The translations under genes and the position numbers were made by a program. From Symbiodinium natans (lineage: Eukaryota > Sar > Dinophyceae > Suessiales > Symbiodiniaceae), in NCBI GenBank assembly GCA_905221605.1, contig CAJNDS010000051.1, positions 164,422 to 224,421 of the forward strand: a DNA stretch of 60,000 bases, read 5' to 3'. Of the stretch, positions 41,385 to 50,509 are shown piece after piece; the first letter of the stretch is position 1; each line of letters begins with the position of its first letter. The notes under the pieces were generated by a model, which made no database searches, was not told where the DNA came from, and saw only the letters and a program-made list of their open reading frames with translations.

Positions 41385-42250
41385 ACAGGGCGACACGGAC
41401 TTGCCGCCGGAGTGGCTATGCCCGCAGAGCGGGCCTCAGCAATGTGCTGTCAGGGTTGAGGGTGTGGTGCTTTTTCATTGGGACGACCCTAAACCCCAAG
41501 CCCCAAAAACCCTAAGCCCTAAACCCCAAGCCCTAAACCCCCCTGGGCTTCATGGCTTCAACCCAAAACGTCATGATTCGGCCCTAAAACCATCAACCAC
41601 AAACCCTAAACCCTAAACCACAAACCTCACAACAAGCTCTCAAGGAACCTCAAAGAGCTAGCTAAGGCCCTTAGTCAGTTGTTTGTTTTGTAGCCCTATT
41701 GGTTTCGGGTTTAGGGGTTAGGGGTTAGGGTTTTGGGTTTTGGGTTCTGGGTTTTGGGTGTTGGGAACCCTAAACCACTAAACCCTATAAGCCCTAAACC
41801 CTGATCCAAGTGGTTACCAGGCATACCGTGAAAGGACAATTCAGGGATTCATCGCTTCGGGCTTGAAACCCGTTAGGGCAACCTGATATCTGATTGTTGG
41901 GATGGTATGAGGTTCGTATAGTTGAGGCTGGTCTGATAGCTGAGTGTGGTCCCTATACACCCTAGCAGAACCCCGCCTCCAGTACACTCCATCGTGCCCA
42001 GGCGGCAAAGACATCGGATAGGCCCTTTGGTTTCTTCCAATGTGCTTCAGAGATTTTTCAGGGCTAACCTAGTTAGTTGTGGTCCAGCCCCCCCAAAAAA
42101 GACCTTGAACCCCAAAAAACCTAAACCCTAAACCCCAAACCCCAAAAAGGCATCCTCATCTTCAGAACTGACCCAGTGGCACTGAGGCCGCTGACAAAGG
42201 TGGCGGAGCTCCCGTCGGCGCGGAGACCAAGTTTCTCAGGGGGGGTGTTG
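41385..42250 (+). other. Weak exon candidates
   Basis: Open segments at 41393-41462 (DTDLPPEWLCPQSGPQQCAV) and 42147-42240 (GILIFRTDPVALRPLTKVAE) are protein-like in composition but cannot be joined or assigned. Confidence 0.35.
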
Positions 42251-42267
42251 AAAAAGCACAGTTCCCC

Positions 42268-42378
42268 TAAGGGCCCATGGACCTTCAGGGGTATATACTT
42301 GGGTTTTACAGGGAGTCCCATATTGTAGCTCTAGGGCCCAAGGTATACACTATATAGGTACATGGACCCTTAGGGATT
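42268..42378. mobile_element. Inverted-repeat element, family XII, intact copy
   Basis: CTAAGGGCCCATGGACCTTC and TAGGTACATGGACCCTTAGG face each other, with inner GTATATACTTGGG facing CCCAAGGTATACAC. This is the best guide to the full element. Confidence 0.85.
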
Positions 42379-42490
42379 AGAACTCAAGTCGGTAAGTAAG
42401 TACCAGGGTAATTTGGGCGGGGAGCGGGCTGGGAGATGCGAAGGGGGACCTTGAACCATTGCCCCACCCTATCTGCCCCCGGCCCAAAAT

Positions 42491-42612
42491 GCTGGAGGTT
42501 CGTGGTGGCTCTTATAACCCAATGATAGCCATATTAGAGAAATTAAGGGGTTTACAAGTGGGTTGCAAGTACAGTTAAAACTGGCTTTCAAGTACCCTGA
42601 ACCTCCAAGTAG
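42491..42612. mobile_element. Inverted-repeat element, family IV
   Basis: CTGGAGGTTCGTGGTGGCTC at the left, TTTCAAGTACCCTGAACCTC and CAAGTAG at the right; inner TTATAACCCA faces GGGTTGCAAG. Confidence 0.85.
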
Positions 42613-42715
42613 GGTTCAAAGAATGCGCAGCTGACGGCTAGTTTGTCGGGTTTCGCAGTTGCGCTGATCCACCCGTACCCCTTGAAACACCCTAAATACC
42701 CACCAAATAAGATAC

Positions 42716-42992
42716 TCACGGGCCCTTAGTAAGGGTGCTGGGGTTGTGCTGTGCATCATTCAACCCTAGCCCTATAGCCGTTATGACAGACCCAGCGATG
42801 ATAGATGCGCAGCATTGAATGTCATGTTTGTGTTGGGGAGGCGTCTGCAGATTGAACGAAGCTGCCCTACATGCGCACGCATGCTCTGGCAGCTCTATCA
42901 GACCTACGTACCCTGCGAGCATCGCTGAGAACTTTGAATGCGATCGTGCGTGTGCAAATCTCAGCCATGCCACCAGACTTGTTGCCACTTAA
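42716..42992. CDS. Open region with frames on both strands, coding direction unclear
   Basis: The minus strand has an open frame of 90 codons (42988 to 42716, starting MATSLVAWLRFAHARS). On the plus strand, from 42822, a Cys-rich frame starts MSCLCWGGVCRLNEAALHA and ends in TAA at about 42990. Other readable genes here are on the plus strand, which slightly favours that reading. No domain recognised. Confidence 0.3.
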
Positions 42993-43640
42993 ACCCTAAA
43001 CCCTAACCCCTAAACCCCAAACCCCGTTATGTTGACTTGAAGACTTCTCCCAGCATCCGTCACTTTCTTGCTGTGACGTTCCGTTCTTCACATACAACGA
43101 ATCTGCAAATTCACGCACCTCAACCTGAAACTCTTCAGCTTCTAAATTCAGCTTCTAAAACCCAAAGAGCTTAAACCTCTAAACCCTCATACATGCAAGT
43201 GTGAAGGGCCCCACTGCGAACATGCAGACTTTTATGTAGGGTGCCCAAGAAGGGCCGAGCATTTCGAGAATCCCCATAGATCTTCACAGACCTAGGCACC
43301 AAAACTTAGGCCCCTAATAAACAACGTTAAGCCCCTCGTACATGCATTTTCACAGAAAGCTTAAGGCCTCAAGCGCACACCTCAGAACTCGAGACCCCCG
43401 ACTGCTACGAACTAAAAGAGGTCTGGGATGGCAAGCGGAGGTTTCAGGTTTAGGGTTTAAGGTTTAGGGTCTAAGGGTTTTGTTTTGGGGTTTAGGGTTT
43501 AGGGTTTAAGGTTTAGGGTTTAGAATATAAGGGTTTAGTTTTTGGGTTTAGGGCCCCAATCCCTTAAACCCCAAACCCCCAAACCCTGAACCCTAAACCC
43601 TGAACCCTGAACCCTAAACCCTTTTTTCAACTTTCAAAAG

Positions 43641-43748
43641 TGTTTGATCGAGGCCTGCCCTGGGAGCGATAGCTCGACCTACCTGGCCTCGATGACTGCG
43701 GATGAGATGCGCGGGAGAGCCTTCATGCAGGCGCTCTTAAAGCCTTGA
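43641..43748 (+). CDS. Candidate terminal exon of an unknown gene
   Basis: After CAACTTTCAAAAG a frame of 35 codons reads CLIEACPGSDSSTYLASMT, ADEMRGRAFMQALLKP and stop TGA at 43746. Composition and acceptor context (pyrimidine run then AAAG) support an exon; the upstream exons are not identified. Confidence 0.45.
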   Translation, partial: CLIEACPGSDSSTYLASMTADEMRGRAFMQALLKP

Positions 43749-45365
43749 AACCCTGTAGTCCCTACAAACTCTGTAAACCCTATATGCCCTATATCAACCC
43801 CGATAACCCTACAACCCTAAAGAACCCTATAAACCCTAAAACACCCTATAACACCTTATGAACCCCGTATTCCCTATAAACCCCTACACCCCTAAAAGCC
43901 CTAAAGCCCTAAACTGCAGCTTATTAGTGTCCCAGCCTCGCGGAACGAAGTTGCAGCTCGAGGATCAGAGCCCTAGCAGAGTTGTCTAGGCTTTGCGGTT
44001 TAGGGTTTGGGGTTTCAGGTTTAGGGTTAAGGGTTTAGGGTTTAGACTAACGGATTGAGGGTTTAGGAATTTAGGGATTTAGGGGTTTAGGGGTTGAACA
44101 GGGGTTAGGGTAGTTTAGGGATGAGAGTTAGGGTCTCAAGGGCGGATTCATGGGCAAGACTGACAGGTGGGATGGATTCCAGGGTCTTATGGTTGTCTCA
44201 GAGAGTTAGTTCACGGACCAGGCGTTAACAGGGTCTCAAGGTGTGATGGGTGCTGCGGTTGGACTGGTCTCTAAGCCGGTTAGTAACTCAAGACATTAAG
44301 ACTCAGCCCCAGATCAACCATTAAATCCTGTGTCTTGTTCACCCGTGTCATCATGAACCTGTTAACCGCACGAATGAGGGAGATGAAAAGGGCCCCTTTA
44401 AAGGACTTATTATTTGGCCCTTGTTAGGGGCAGCTCTTTCTTTCGATTGTTGGCTGCAGCCTGAGCTCTACCGCATCGGAAGTCCCCCCCCCCTCCCTCT
44501 CCCTCTCTTCTTCAGTTGCTGGCAAGTCCTAGACCCCAAGCTCTACACTAAAGACCCCAGAATCTATAGAGGTTAATATAGGCGTCGGAATAAGTACTAA
44601 TCCTTACGTTCCTTTTATAGTTATACGCTAATAACCTCCAAAACCTAAACCCTAACCTTAAACCCTAAACCCTAAACCCTAAACCCGAAACCCTATTCTA
44701 ATCATCAAGGTCCCTATACAGTAGGGTTTATCACAGGTATCTCTTGGCTTTAGGACCCAGACTTGACAAGCCCTTGGCGGAAGCCATGGATTCTCAGGAT
44801 TTAGGGTTTGGGGTTAGGGTTTAGGGTTTAGGGGTTGGGGTTTAGGATTTAGGGGGGGGCTTCGGGGTTTTGGAGGAGTTTGCGGGCTAGCTACTTGAAG
44901 CACCGAACAACGCAGCGAGCAGGGCTTCTAGAGCTGAAGACAGAACCTAAGCCCCATGCAGAACATGCCCCAAACTCCCAAAACCCCAAACCCTAAACCC
45001 TAAACCCTAAACCCTAAAACCCCAAACTCTCAACCCTAAACCCTAAATCCCAAGTTATGTACCCTTGGTAGGCCAGTGTACCCTTTACCCTGTTTTTGGT
45101 TCAAGGCTTCCTTAGAAAGTAACCAACCCCCCCCAAAATGGGTGCCCTTATTATAATATTCGCAATGGGCTACCAGTATCCCTTGCAGAACGAAAACACC
45201 CAACCCTAAACCCTAAACCCCGAACCCTAAACCCTTACTTCGGTACGGGGACCAGAAGGAGGGACCATGCAGCTACCCTTCGGGCTGCCCTAAACCCTAA
45301 CCCCTAACCCCTAAACCCTAACCCCTAAACCCTAAACCCTAAACCCCCTTAAGAGCCCGGCGCAG
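43749..45365. other. Repeat-rich stretch; one possible helix-end segment
   Basis: Degenerate CCCTATA/CCCTAAA units at 43750-43915, G-rich telomeric variants at 44000-44120 and unique sequence to 44600. Near 44335-44390 a frame reads TRVIMNLLTARMREMK, which vaguely recalls the end of an ion-channel S6 helix, but it lies beyond a stop-bearing exon and is not claimed. Confidence 0.45.
45067..45174 (+). mobile_element. Introner-like element, family I
   Basis: GGTAGGCCAGTGTACCCTTT to CGCAATGGGCTACC, inner CAACCCCCCCCAAAATGGGT and CCCTTATTATAATATT. It has no telomeric insert and is a useful reference for the interrupted copies. Confidence 0.85.
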
Positions 45366-45449
45366 GCCATGAATCGGCAGCTGGTGCTGCCCTGCGGTGG
45401 TATCATGGCCCTGGCCTTGGTGGACCCTTGGGGAGGGGGTGAACTATAG
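45366..45449 (+). CDS. Candidate terminal exon
   Basis: After AGCCCGGCGCAG a frame reads AMNRQLVLPCGGIMALALVD, then PWGGGEL and stop TAG at 45447. Short and unassigned. Confidence 0.35.
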   Translation, partial: AMNRQLVLPCGGIMALALVDPWGGGEL

Positions 45450-45801
45450 GTAGGGTTTAGGGTTTAGCGTTTGGGGTTTGGGGTTTAGGGTTTAGGATTT
45501 AGGATTTAGGGTTTGGGGTTTAGGGTGTAGGGTTTGGGGTTTAGGGTTCAGGGTTCAGGATTATTATTTGGTTTGTTTTATCATATCCTATGCAACATAA
45601 GGGCGGGTTCAGGGTCTAGGGGCTAGGGTGTGCGGTTTAGGGTTTAGGGCGTTTAGGGTTTGGCGTCTTATTGTGGTCAGGGTTATTTTGGTTGAGGGTA
45701 TCGGGTCACAGGAGCCCTTTGACATGTGTCTCATGTTCTTGTTAACGATACGTATGGACCGTCGTCCCTTTTGGAGTTCATTTCGTGCCCCAAAGTCTTA
45801 G

Positions 45802-45909
45802 CTAGGACCCAGAGTAGGCCCTTATTACCTTGTGTTAGGGTTGGGTTCCCTTATAATCTCCTCTAACGAAGGGCACCCTTTTTTGATTCCTGGGTTACTC
45901 CTGGGTCTA
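45802..45909 (+). mobile_element. Introner-like element, family II
   Basis: CTAGGACCCAGAGTAGGCCC to GGGTTACTCCTGGGTCTA; inner CCCTTATTACC faces GAAGGGCACCC. This sub-type also includes 58137-58273. Confidence 0.82.
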
Positions 45910-46036
45910 ACCCTATAAACCCACCCTAAACCCTAAACCCTAGCCCCTAACTAGACCCCCTGCGTCTGTTGATGTTCCTTCCCCCCCCCCCCCGGCAGTG
46001 GCAGCTTCCCAACCCTCCAGACCACCCCATGCAAAC

Positions 46037-46358
46037 ACTTGGATGTCATACATATATATACACACATACATATAGATAGATAGATAGATAGATAGTGTGG
46101 GCCCATACTTCGAATTCCTACAAGCAAGGGTAAGGGGCCACACGAAGGGCCCATGATTCCAACCTTAGAGTCAGACTTCTCAAAGTCCAGACCTCTACAA
46201 TACTCAAAACAGGAGTGGGCTCCGGGATGGGATCATGGATCATGGAGAAGAGTAGTACATTCAGTATAGACATTTGCGGAAGACAAGTGACAATTCCAGA
46301 CTCCTTCTCTCTCGCTCTATGTCTCTCTCGCTCTCGCTCTCTCTCTCTCTCTCTCTCC
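46037..46358. repeat. Microsatellites (TA/CA, GATA, CTCTCG)
   Basis: ATACATATATATACACACAT and GATAGATAGATA at 46047-46095, then a CT-rich run with CTCTCGCTCT at 46308-46358. Open frames over them are repeat-derived. Confidence 0.92.
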
Positions 46359-46452
46359 CTATCGGTCGCTGTCTCTCCATACCTGCACTTGTGTTCCGTT
46401 ATGCAAGTGGCGTGTGAGCCTGGGCAAGCCGGATTCCTAAACCCCTAAACCC

Positions 46453-46588
46453 TAAACACTTAAACACCATTCAACACCTAAACACCATTCAACACCTAAA
46501 CACCTCAACACCTCAACACCTCAACACCTAAACACCTAAACACCTAAACACCTAAACACCTAAACACCTAAACACCTAAACACCTAAA
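46453..46588 (-). repeat. Octamer array (CACCTAAA)n, a telomere-like variant
   Basis: About sixteen units of AACACCTA, with CACCTCAA and CACCATTCAA variants at the left, running directly into CCCTAAA at the right. This 8-base unit was not seen elsewhere in the window. Confidence 0.93.
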
Positions 46589-46630
46589 CCCTAAACCCTA
46601 AACCCTGAACCTACAGAAACCCCAAGGGCC

Positions 46631-46735
46631 GTCCCTGCCTCCTGACTCCGCCAAGGTGAATTCCACTGGAGACGTCGAGGAGGTGGCGGCATCCCTGAGC
46701 TGCAGACAGGCAGAAGGGGTTTTATAGGGTTTAGG
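46631..46735 (+). CDS. Candidate exon, unknown
   Basis: An open frame reads PPDSAKVNSTGDVEEVAASL then SCRQAEGVL and TAG. It lies between a CCCTGAA remnant and a TTTAGGG block. Natural composition, no family. Confidence 0.4.
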
Positions 46736-47352
46736 ATTTAGGGTTTAGGGTTTAGGGCTTAGGGTTTTTGGGAGTTTTGGGAAAGAGAGTTTCGGGCTGG
46801 TTAGACTGTCTTGATTGTGGTTTCCTTTTGGGTTTGGGGGCGCCGCCGGCCCTAGCCCCTTTATGTCCCTGCGCCTCCTGTGACGGGATCCTTTTCCAGA
46901 AGCAACTTGTGGCCGCCCAAAACTAGAGTTCCGGGGTTCGGGGTTTAAGGTTTAGGGTTTAGGGTGTAGGGTCTATAGGGTTTCGGGTTCAGGATTTAGG
47001 GTTTAGGGTGACCCTGAATACCTTACGGTAGGCGACTCGACTTTGGTTCCAGGCCGCTCTATTCCGATGCTTGTCAAACGTGAGGGTTATTGGGGGAGGC
47101 CAAAACCTATGAACGTCAATGGGAGAGCCTCTATACCACGGTTTAGGGTTTAGGAGGCTTTAGGGTTTAGGGGTTTTGGGTGTAGGGTTTACGGGTTTAG
47201 GGTTTGTGGGTTTAAGAGAGGGTTTGCGAACATAGGGGACGCCCAATATCTTACTTCGCCTTTAGTTGAACTTTAAAAAAATGGGCTTCCTTATTCAGTA
47301 GGAACATTCAAGTTTAACCTTTTTGTCCCCTTGGTTTTTGAAGAAGTAAGAT

Positions 47353-48137
47353 ATGGATGACATGGTGGCAGCGAATTTGATCGCGCAGCACAAAGACCCT
47401 CCATTTGCGTTTGAGTGGCTGGGAACTTTCCTTAACACCTCTGACTTCATCAAGGTGTGCACCTCGACGAACGCTCTGAAGACCCTGGCAGCCTTCACTG
47501 GTGATGTTGACATCCCTGACCCGAAGGACCGGGATCTCACCGAGTGGGTGCAGACGTTTCTCAGCATCCAACGACCCCACGCAGAGCGCTTCGTCATTGA
47601 GAAGGAAAAGGACAAGGAGACCCAAGTAGTAGGATCCCAAGAGAGGACCCCATTAAGGTACCCCTATTGTCGTAAAATCTCAAAACCTGTCCCTTGTAAA
47701 TCCCCTAAACACTAAACCCTACAACTACAAGCCCCTTGGAGCCGAGGATCTAAACCCCAAAGCCAAGAGAATCTGGCGTCCCCAAGCACTTGAAAACTCC
47801 CCCCATTCCTCCTCCCCAAGTCAGAGATCTTAAGCTGCCCCTGCTCCAACTACCCACGATGGTTTGTAGAGCAGAACAAGGCCCACCAAATGGTCGTCAG
47901 GGTGGGGTGGGCGAGGGGGTGTACCCCAAGCCCTAAACCCTACATAACCCTAAACCCTAAACCTTAAAATACCCTAAACCCTAAACCCTAAAAAACCCTA
48001 AACCCTAAACCCTAAATAACCCTAAACCCTACATAGCCCTAAACCCTAACCCTTAACCGGATAGGATTGACCAAAACCATGCCCGCAAGCAGGCCTTCTG
48101 CCCAGAGGCAGCGTCTCTTGTCTCCGTGCCGTCATGA
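47353..48137 (+). CDS. Two-exon gene for a protein of about 125 residues, unknown function
   Basis: Exon 1 (ATG 47353 to 47657) encodes MDDMVAANLIAQHKDPPFAF, then FEWLGTFLNTSDFIKV, CTSTNALKTLAAFTGDVD and an acidic/lysine-rich end EKEKDKETQVVG. Donor AAG|GTACCC and acceptor GATAG|GATTGACC are the usual GT-AG. Exon 2 (48065-48137) continues in phase (AG+G) with IDQNHARKQAFCPEAASL and stops at TGA 48135. A pyrimidine-rich stretch and AAG lie just before the ATG, as expected for a trans-splice acceptor. It is soluble and mixed-charge, with no recognised domain. The intron holds CCCTAAA blocks. ATG 47353 could be internal if more exons lie upstream. Confidence 0.6.
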
Positions 48138-49026
48138 CGGTTTAGGGTTTAGGGTTTAGGGTTTAGGGTTTAGGGTTTAGGGTTTAGGGTTGGGCTTTAG
48201 GATTCAGTGGCTTGGGGGTATAGAGTGCTTGCCTAGAGTCGGCCTGCGTACCTAAAAAAAAGGTATAGACCTACACTCAAATCATGCACTACAGTGGGTT
48301 TACGGGCCCTTATAACAATAAATAGGTTTTTTTTGGGCGAGGGCGAGCCACTTGAAATCTGGAGTTCAGGGATTGCGACGTGCTTCGCGTCCGAGAGGTT
48401 GCCCCTGCTTCGTGTCTGAGTTCTTCGTGGTTTCGAGCCTTAAGCCCTAATTTTAATGCCCAAACCCTAAACTTTAGACCCTAAACCCTTCTCGGTTGTT
48501 GGAGGAACTTACAGGGCTTAGGGCCCCTTTTAGGGCCCTTACAGGCTTTACAGGCTTTACAGGATTCGTTTCGGGTGCGGGATAGAGTCTGCTTGCACCC
48601 AGTACAAGAAGCCGCATCGTGTTACTGTATTTATTCAGTTTGTGTATGTGTTTTCTGTTTTTTGTCAAAGGGTGCGTCGTAAGACAGCCCTTAATGCAGA
48701 TCCCTCGATTATAATTACCTGCTACGGACGGCCCTATAGCGCCCTATTAAGGGTGGTTGCGGAGTTCTTGGAGAGGCTGAGCCTTATAAACCCTAACAGG
48801 AGAACCTCTGAGCTCAAACATGTTGCCACAAGGGCGCCTCTCCCGAGAAAGCTGCGGGGTGCCGCACGGACTGCGAGAAGCACCCGACCTTCTGCGCGGG
48901 TCTCAGATTCTAGGCGTTTAGGGCTCAGGTCTTGCGAGATCTAACTCTAAAAGACCTAGCACCCTAAACCCTAAATGCTAGACTCTAGACCCCACTTAAA
49001 GGGTCAGAGGCCTTGGCTAGTCGGGT
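48138..49026. other. Telomeric array and weak exon candidate
   Basis: TTTAGGG array at 48140-48190. From about 48820 to 48932 a frame reads CCHKGASPEKAAGCRTDCEK then HPTFCAGLRF and TAG, a small Cys-rich segment. Other frames are open too, so it is not called as a gene. Confidence 0.4.
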
Positions 49027-49279
49027 TAATGTTGACTTCGCATTAATAACCCCCCCCCCCCCCTTCATTGATCAATCTCTCCGGCCAGGGCCTCCTCAAT
49101 AATGTTCGCCTAAATCCTGGTAGGACGTACTATTAGTTGTAGTATTAGGTAGTAGCACCACGCCCGTAAAAACCGGATTTCCCGGGTCGGATTTTACAAT
49201 TGTGGCGGGTTACAATATTGTGTTCCGGCAGCGGGATTTTACAATTGCGGCGGGAATCACTAATGTGAAGTCAACATTA
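49027..49279. mobile_element. TA-flanked inverted-repeat element
   Basis: Ends TAATGTTGACTTCGCATTAA and ACTAATGTGAAGTCAACATT followed by A. Outside lie GGGT on the left and GGGT on the right, so removal with one TA restores GGGTTAGGGT. Inside, CGGGATTTTACAATTG-type units occur twice. No coding capacity. Confidence 0.85.
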
Positions 49280-49671
49280 GGGTGCCTAGAACGTGTATAA
49301 ACTGGAACCCTACTTGCTGGGCGCCAAATAGAACCCTAAGCCCTTTAACCCCTCGGTTGTGGGTTTTTTGGGGGGCACAGGAGGAAATTAAGGGACCTCA
49401 GAGGTTCACGGCCTTTGGGAGCTCAGTTGAGGATGCAGGCTGGTTTCAGACTTGCAGCGGCGTTTTGGGTTTAGGGTTTAGGGTGTAGGGCAAGCCGCAC
49501 ATCCTGTACTTAAAGGTTCAAGGGGCATACTGACTGGTTGTAATGGCCGAATATGAATCCCCTCACGGGCCTTATAGCCCCATCATGAGCTGGTGCCATG
49601 CCCAGATACGGCAGCCTTCAGGTATAAATCCTATACCTTTTCAGCTCGAAGCCCCTGAAGCTTTCAAACCC

Positions 49672-49995
49672 TAATCCGAGCTTCTGATTAGTGGGTGGGG
49701 GGCCCCCCCCCCCCCCCTCACAATAAGGAATGCAGGGTTCCGCAATAGTTGGACCGTGGCCCTGTATTGATTCTCTATTAAAAACAATACGATGCAGATC
49801 CCTGAGGTGCTGTAGCTTTGCGTCTCCGCAAGCACATGCCGACAGATTTTTGAACCCCCCCAAAAAAAATTCCTTTAAATGTGGGGGGTTTGTCCCATAC
49901 GAAATCCACCCTAATGGAAAGTAGTCTTCCGGCGGGCTTCCGGCCAAAAAATCTTCTTTAAATGTGGGGGTATTAATTAATCAGATGCTCGGATT
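49672..49995. mobile_element. TA-flanked inverted-repeat element (MITE, family V), copy 2, beside telomeric repeats
   Basis: Terminal repeats ATCCGAGCTTCTGATTA and TAATCAGATGCTCGGAT, flanked by TA. Removal leaves AAACCCTAAACCCTAAA. The body closely matches 11705-12046 base for base over most of its length. The telomeric strand around it is the opposite one from copy 1, so the two insertions are independent. Confidence 0.92.
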
Positions 49996-50509
49996 AAACC
50001 CTAAACCCCAAACCTCTAAAGCCGACCCTAAACGTCTAAAACTGCAGGCCAAAGCTCTCAGCCCTATATCTGAATCCCTAAAAAGAAGCTATCAAAGTTT
50101 ATCAAAAGGGTGTCATATATGTAGCATGGCCCCTTTAGCTCTCTCAGGGAGTTCTGAAGTTTGCACGGTATGTAAGGGTTTCGGGTACAGGCGGTATAGG
50201 GTTTAGGGCCGTTGGGATGTTCCGTCTTATACTAGCAGTCCCGCACTTACGGGACCTTTCAGCTAGCCCTAAGCCCTAAAACCTAATTTAAGAGCGACTT
50301 TGAGGAAAGGATGGGTCGAACTTTCTTTGGCTACGCTCATGAGCCGAATAGTCAACATGCAGCCTTACTCAGGTGTAGGTTAGGGTTTAGGTTTTAGGCT
50401 TTAGGGTTTAGGCTTTAGGCTTTAGAGTTCAACTTTTTTGGGACCCTGTCAAGCCCAAATCCGCAGCCGTACATCACAGCTTCGGATGTCGAGAGCGGGA
50501 AGCCTTGTC
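49996..50509. other. Intergenic sequence upstream of SPFH gene 1
   Basis: CCCTAAA remnants, a family III half element (50212-50255, TTGGGATGTTCCGTCTTATA) and unclassified sequence. No promoter motif could be recognised. Confidence 0.5.

Noticed and set aside
44335-44390. Frame TRVIMNLLTARMREMK as the end of a channel S6 helix
   Set aside because: No hydrophobic helix before it and it lies beyond a stop-bearing exon at 43641-43748.
45940-46154. Reverse-strand frames with Ser/Ile/Tyr runs
   Set aside because: Derived from the GATA/TACA microsatellite.
47295-47640. Reverse-strand frames opposite the 47353 gene
   Set aside because: The forward exon has a good start context, splice sites and a partner exon in phase; the reverse frames do not.
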